This document shows positions 13,171 to 15,076 of a DNA stretch of 15,076 bases, in pieces (the stretch's first letter is position 1; each line of letters begins with the position of its first letter). The stretch covers positions 1-15,076 of the forward strand of contig CANRKS010000016.1 in the NCBI GenBank assembly GCA_947631285.1. The letters run 5' to 3'. Made by a program: the position numbers and the translations under genes. The DNA comes from an uncultured Bacilli bacterium. GTDB lineage: Bacteria; Bacillota_I; Bacilli_A; RF39; UBA660. The notes under the pieces are model-generated. The model saw only the letters and a list, made by a program, of their open reading frames with translations. It was not told where the DNA came from and made no database searches.

Positions 13171-14817
13171 ATAATCACACTTTCATCGCTAACTTACATT
13201 AGTTATATAATAAGGTGTCTCAATTGTTCCTCTTCCATTTAACATTATTTTAGAGGCGTCTAAATAGAAGACAGGACGGGTTGCATGTGGCTCATTTAAA
13301 GCAACAGTATCAGAAACCCGACCATCAGGTCCAATTACTATTGCGGATGCTTCCATCTTTGATTCCACAGCATCATAATGTCCTCCACCTAATATCATAG
13401 TCCACTCATGTTCTGCTTTTGGCTGCTGTAAATCGCCAACGGCTGGACTACCTGTATTCATATTTTTATTTAAGCCATTTACTATGAACAACCAATTATT
13501 TAATGAATCTGGGTACTTAGAAGGACCTGCATATAAATAATCACTAGCATACATTAGTCCAATTGGATTACAATTTTTACAAACCTCTTTTCTTTCATCT
13601 ACAAAAGTTGATGAAATTGGATTTGAGGAAACGTAATCAGAATCTCCATAGTACCAAGTTTGAGAGCGTGGTATGAAACGCGCCCATCCAATATCCATAG
13701 TATTTGAGTTTCCCATATAGCTATAATATGAATTTCCCATAAAATAGCCTACGTCACCTACTAAATTATAATGATTCAGCCATCTGGCCATATTTGAGTT
13801 AAAAAAACCCACAACACTCCCTAACTTAGAAGAATTATGCCATTGAAATTCATATGTTGTTTCTTTAACTATTTTAGTGGCCTTTATTACTTTTACTAGA
13901 TTATTTGTTTCATCTATCCCAATGATTCTATACATGTATTGATCTAAATTTTCTTTACACGTTTTAAGATTGTCTGTACCAAAACATATATAATTATCTA
14001 TTACTTCTGTTGTTAGTCCTACAAATCTTCTTAAAGTATCTAATTTTGCAGTTGCTACACCGGCAGCAGTTAATTCTGTATTTCTTGTTTGTAATTCTTC
14101 AGCTGTTTCTAATGTCCCACTTGTGGAATTAGCTAATATTTGCTCTATGGCTGGCTTCGGTGCATTTCCACATACTAAATTATTGACTGTTATCGTGATA
14201 TTTAATGTTTTACCTGCTAAATATGATTGATCTGATCCTGTATTGTTTATTTTTAAATATCCTGTTATTGATACTTCAGCACTTTCACTGACACTTAACT
14301 CTACTTCTATCTCTTTTGTTACTGAATTAGGTAATTCTTCCGTTAGCAAATCATATAAGTCTACTGTTTCTTCTGTCTTACCTGATGTAATATATAATAT
14401 CGCATCTCCTTTTTGTAATACTTTACCCATAGAATCATTACTTGTATCCATCGTGATTGTTACTTTAGCGGTACAATCACTTGCCTCTTTATTTGTTCCT
14501 GTTATGGTGGCAAATGTTAACGTTCCATCTTCTTCACTTAATTTATAATTATCTTCGGTATCAGTTGCATAATATTCTTTATTAGGATTATCTTCTGTCA
14601 TATCTGATACTGCTAAGTTTATATGAATATTCTCTGCACCTTGCTCGATTGTTACAACATCAGCCGTTCCTGTTTCTATATCAACATTTGTATTGGTGGT
14701 ATCTCCACTTACATTTAAAGAAAAGAATGCATAAGTTGCCCCGACTACAGCAATTACTAAAGTGATGACTGCCACTAAAGTTCCAATTAATAATTTACTT
14801 TTATTTTCTTCCTGCAT
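12515..14817 (-). repeat. Tandem duplicated 5' gene halves
   Basis: The first about 650 bp of the two paralogous genes (13170 down to about 12515, and 14817 down to about 14165) align almost without gaps. They are roughly 90% identical by eye in the stretches I compared. The remaining parts share only scattered motifs. The repeats are direct, about 1.65 kb apart, and could recombine to exchange or delete a gene. Confidence 0.85.
13189..14817 (-). CDS. SipW-type-signal exported protein with variable C-terminal domain (542 aa)
   Basis: This is the first of the two tandem paralogues. Residues 1-35 are a SipW-type signal peptide ending in Gly-Ala-Thr-Tyr-Ala-Phe-Phe-Ser, then a Thr-rich beta domain to about 215 that is nearly the same as in the 525-aa protein (same Asp-Cys-Thr and Val-Cys-Gly pair). 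From there the sequences part: the shared anchors (LDTLRRFVG, ICFG...TC, LDQYMYRIIGID, KVIKATKI, GLMYASDYLYAG, NWLFIVNGLN, RPVFYLDAS, GRGTIETPYYI) are kept, while the loops between differ in sequence and length. An extra Cys-x-x-Cys (Val-Cys-Lys-Asn-Cys) stands before GLMY. The ATG has GGGAG 7 nt upstream. The promoter at 14906-14934 is flanked by paired palindromic repeats. No SipW signal peptidase or sortase is in the window, so the anchoring route is unknown. Confidence 0.83.
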   Translation of the reverse strand: MQEENKSKLLIGTLVAVITLVIAVVGATYAFFSLNVSGDTTNTNVDIETGTADVVTIEQGAENIHINLAVSDMTEDNPNKEYYATDTEDNYKLSEEDGTLTFATITGTNKEASDCTAKVTITMDTSNDSMGKVLQKGDAILYITSGKTEETVDLYDLLTEELPNSVTKEIEVELSVSESAEVSITGYLKINNTGSDQSYLAGKTLNITITVNNLVCGNAPKPAIEQILANSTSGTLETAEELQTRNTELTAAGVATAKLDTLRRFVGLTTEVIDNYICFGTDNLKTCKENLDQYMYRIIGIDETNNLVKVIKATKIVKETTYEFQWHNSSKLGSVVGFFNSNMARWLNHYNLVGDVGYFMGNSYYSYMGNSNTMDIGWARFIPRSQTWYYGDSDYVSSNPISSTFVDERKEVCKNCNPIGLMYASDYLYAGPSKYPDSLNNWLFIVNGLNKNMNTGSPAVGDLQQPKAEHEWTMILGGGHYDAVESKMEASAIVIGPDGRVSDTVALNEPHATRPVFYLDASKIMLNGRGTIETPYYITNVS

Positions 14818-14880
14818 TTTGCTACTCCCTTTTATAGTTATTATGTTTAATTTATGAAATAATTATTACATGCCTAAATG

Positions 14881-14960
14881 TGATATCGATATGATATCTA
14901 ATTTGATTATAATATAAGATCTTTAGTTATTCAATTATAATGATATCAATTTGACATCTA
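14881..14960. promoter_or_regulatory. Promoter flanked by two palindromic 20-bp operator-like repeats
   Basis: The minus-strand promoter has -35 TTGAAT (14929-14934), a 17-nt spacer and -10 TATAAT (14906-14911). Two copies of TGATATCRATWTGAYATCTA lie at 14881-14900 and 14941-14960. They are 17/20 identical and exactly 60 bp apart. Each is an imperfect palindrome (GATATC-N5-GATATC, second half GACATC in copy two). One copy covers the expected transcription start; the other sits upstream of the -35. This is the layout of a looping or dual-site repressor. No dedicated regulator is adjacent in the window. Confidence 0.65.
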
Positions 14961-15002
14961 TAAAAGGAAAATTATTAAAAGAAAAAAGAAGGGGTTTTTC
15001 GA

Positions 15003-15067
15003 GACTGCTGAAAAAGTAGACAAAGATTACTGTAAAAAACGACAGTAGTCTTTTAATTTGGTATAAT
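15003..15067 (+). other. Hairpin-rich end with outward promoter, possible mobile-element edge
   Basis: AGATTACTGT (15024-15033) pairs with ACAGTAGTCT (15042-15051), 10 bp with one wobble, followed by TTTTAATTT. GACTGCTG (15003-15010) can instead pair with CAGTAGTC (15043-15050), giving mutually exclusive structures. TATAAT follows at 15062-15067, with ACGACA 17 nt upstream as -35, pointing out of the window. An insertion-sequence end with its transposase promoter would look like this, but no transposase is visible, so the call is tentative. Confidence 0.35.
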
Positions 15068-15076
15068 ATATGTATA

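Noticed and set aside
14243..14548. 101-codon plus-strand open frame
   Set aside because: It is antisense to the repetitive N-terminal half of the 542-aa gene, with no ribosome-binding site.
11593..14817. CRISPR array or short tandem repeats
   Set aside because: The repeated sequence is two long coding copies, not short repeats with spacers.

Overview
The window looks like a chromosomal segment from a low-GC, spore-forming Firmicute, probably an uncultured gut lineage on the Bacilli/Erysipelotrichia side. The evidence is strong A+T bias, good Shine-Dalgarno sites, sporulation genes (yqfC, yqfD, a spoIIIAH-like gene) and the rpsU-yqeY / yqfC-yqfD / ybeY-dgkA synteny known from Bacillus-type genomes. 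All 19 called genes end in TAA (12) or TAG (7). None ends in TGA, and every Trp is TGG.

Layout. (1) 80-3618, minus strand: a housekeeping and sporulation run, rpsU-yqeY, a terminator, then yqfC-yqfD-vanZ-like-ybeY-dgkA. The last five are tightly overlapped, and some ribosome-binding sites lie inside the preceding gene. A clear sigma-A promoter precedes rpsU. (2) 3714-6510, minus strand: a bacteriocin operon. It runs peptidase-containing ABC transporter (C39-PCAT type), a very short membrane-fusion-like accessory protein, then two tiny genes (50 and 56 codons). Both tiny genes encode double-glycine-leader peptides whose cores contain GxxxG motifs, the hallmark of two-peptide (class IIb) bacteriocins. 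No immunity gene, kinase or regulator is visible. Two 12-bp direct repeats spaced 21 bp lie upstream of the transporter and resemble LytTR response-regulator sites. (3) 6709-7203, plus strand: a stand-alone SpoIIIAH-like gene with an exact sigma-E-type -10 box enclosed in an 11-bp perfect inverted repeat, followed by a terminator. (4) 7226-9843: an operon of two exported proteins of unknown function (220 and 451 aa), divergent from a double-HTH XRE regulator gene, with a shared operator candidate between them. (5) 9850-11486, minus strand: a CDP-alcohol phosphatidyltransferase and fmt. (6) 11593-14817, minus strand: two tandem paralogues (542 and 525 aa) with SipW-type signal peptides, nearly identical N-terminal halves and diverged C-terminal halves. 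They share their C-terminal domain with the 451-aa protein. The tandem pair is driven by a good promoter flanked by two 20-bp palindromic repeats exactly 60 bp apart. (7) 15003-15076: a hairpin-rich end with a promoter pointing out of the window, perhaps the edge of a mobile element.

How the parts work together. The transporter should cleave both leaders after Gly-Gly and export the two mature peptides, probably as a pore-forming pair. The exported paralogues form a surface or secreted protein set in which one variable domain is joined to two different N-terminal delivery modules, under two separate regulatory regions. The two hidden peptide genes are the strongest candidate for something undescribed here. 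The SipW-type/variable-domain family and its paired operators come second.
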